From NCBI RefSeq assembly GCF_001742305.1, contig NZ_MJAT01000033.1, forward strand, positions 1 to 64,000: a stretch of DNA of 64,000 nt. The letters are read 5' to 3'. The notes under the pieces were generated by a model that did no database searches, had not been told where the DNA came from, and saw only the letters and a program-made list of their open reading frames with translations. Source of the stretch: Desulfuribacillus stibiiarsenatis. Its GTDB lineage: Bacteria; Bacillota; Bacilli; Desulfuribacillales; Desulfuribacillaceae. This document shows positions 63,091-64,000 of this stretch, in pieces; position 1 is the stretch's first letter; every line of letters begins with the position of its first letter. Both the position numbers and the translations under genes were made by a program.

Positions 63091-64000
63091 ATGGTCCTTC
63101 GAGACGAGGAAACTTCCGAAAAAACAATTCAAAAAAGCATCTTCCGGAAAGAAGCGCAACAGAAGGTAACTGGTGTAGCTAAATATACAGATGATTTGCC
63201 TACCACAGGGATGCTCCACGTCCATTTAGTGACTAGCCCGTACGCACATGCAAAAATTGTATCGATCGACACAAGCAAGGCTGCACGATCACCCGGCGTT
63301 CGTGCAATTGTACTGGGACAGGCATACCCCCTAACTGGGGAAGAAATTCAAGATCGGCCTATCATTGCTTTTGATAGAGTTCGGTATCACGGCGAGCCAG
63401 TTGCTGCTATAGTAGCAGACCGCATAGTCAATGCGAAGAAAGCCGCAGTATTGATTGAAGTATCTTATGAACTTCTATCTGTTGTGAATTCACCGCGGGA
63501 TGGGCTGAAAGGGGATGCCCCACTTATACATCCACAGCTAGATTTATATCAAAAGATTCAACACGTATATCCAGAGCCTTACACGAACATTGCCAATCGT
63601 TCGAAGATTCGCAAAGGGGACATGCAGAAAGGGTGGAAAGAGAGCGATGTCGTTATAGAATCGAGATACACATTCTCCCCATCCGATCACATGGCAATTG
63701 AAACACGGTGCGTAACTGCTGAGATTCGGCCAGATGGTGTTGTTATGTTGAATTCAGCAACACAAGCGCCCTATATGATAAAAAAACTCATGAGCCAATA
63801 TTTAAAAATCGATTCTGGAAAAATCATTGTCAATACTCCTTTTGTTGGCGGAGGCTACGGAGGTAAGGTAGCTGTTCAACTTGAATTAATTGCTTATCTA
63901 GCTTCAAAAGCAGTTGGCGGTCGACCAGTCAAGCTATGGAATTCCCGTGAGCAAGATATGATTACATCTCCTGTACATATTGGTTTGGATGCAAAAATCA
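63091..64000 (+). CDS. Xanthine dehydrogenase-type molybdenum subunit, N-terminal part
   Basis: The gene runs off the window, so only about 303 residues are seen. Start at 63091 after GAGGTG. KVTGVAKYTDDL, the N-terminal a/b hammerhead, is followed by MLHVHLVTSPYAHAKI, FDRVRYHGEPVAAIVAD and VGGGYGGK, the molybdopterin-contact motif of xanthine dehydrogenase/aldehyde oxidase family large subunits. The substrate (purine or other hydroxylation target) depends on the unseen part. The YIEGIA genes are divergent from it. Confidence 0.93.
   Translation, partial: MVLRDEETSEKTIQKSIFRKEAQQKVTGVAKYTDDLPTTGMLHVHLVTSPYAHAKIVSIDTSKAARSPGVRAIVLGQAYPLTGEEIQDRPIIAFDRVRYHGEPVAAIVADRIVNAKKAAVLIEVSYELLSVVNSPRDGLKGDAPLIHPQLDLYQKIQHVYPEPYTNIANRSKIRKGDMQKGWKESDVVIESRYTFSPSDHMAIETRCVTAEIRPDGVVMLNSATQAPYMIKKLMSQYLKIDSGKIIVNTPFVGGGYGGKVAVQLELIAYLASKAVGGRPVKLWNSREQDMITSPVHIGLDAKI

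Noticed and set aside
1-63999. tRNA, rRNA or tmRNA genes
   Set aside because: No cloverleaf with TTCRANNC arm or rRNA signature sequences was noticed on either strand; a scan with a dedicated tool would be decisive.

Overview
The window is a stretch of bacterial chromosome, AT-rich and tightly packed, with strong GGAGG-type ribosome binding sites, many GTG/TTG starts and GntR/MarR/PadR/TetR/ArsR/MerR regulators beside ABC exporters. This points to a Bacillota (Firmicutes) member. Lipoprotein c-type cytochromes, a diheme peroxidase, cupredoxins, a NosR/NapH-type polyferredoxin and futalosine-pathway menaquinone genes suggest a respiratory anaerobe or microaerophile. A Desulfuribacillus-like lineage would fit, but that is a guess made without any database search. 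The YIEGIA gene pair is of a kind I associate with spore-forming Bacillota.

Layout. 1-200 holds a structured RNA-like element and a terminator. 273-3706 is a four-gene operon (beta-propeller lipoprotein, FtsX-type permease, ATPase, PCu(A)C-like copper lipoprotein). 4139-14772 carries a chemoreceptor, an Fe-superoxide dismutase of proteobacterial look, topoisomerase III, RecD2, release factor 3 and an orphan histidine kinase. 15046-18864 is a respiratory locus: two CydA-like membrane subunits, one ending in a c-type heme domain, plus two heme c lipoproteins. 18940-22522 holds a phosphodiester glycosidase/TPR protein, a 38-residue peptide gene under a LexA-type promoter, and a holin/amidase pair. 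22850-26861 is a copper/iron-sulfur/heme electron-transfer cluster.

27185-34464 contains speD, a DUF2680 protein, a MalY-type C-S lyase, a cysteine-tailed repeat protein, a flavodoxin and an ABC exporter. 34466-40402 contains PadR, MarR and GntR units and a chemoreceptor remnant. 40490-43521 is the cobalt importer cbiMNQO under a cobalamin riboswitch. 43596-45177 is mqnD/mqnB. 45243-49862 is an unusual operon of binding protein, GGDEF-EAL protein and phosphofructokinase. 50029-64000 has glutamine synthetase III, a zinc-type CDF exporter with its ArsR regulator, a TetR-linked ABC exporter, a TipA-like MerR gene, two dehydrogenases, the YIEGIA pair and the start of a molybdenum hydroxylase.

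The strongest candidates for little-described biology are the CydAA'-like quinol/cytochrome c locus, the CuA-polyferredoxin fusion cluster, and the LexA-controlled peptide next to a holin/endolysin pair. Smaller novelties are a decamer repeat ahead of an ABC operon, a dispersed intergenic repeat and several large palindromic operators. All functional calls rest on reading motifs by eye; no search was run.
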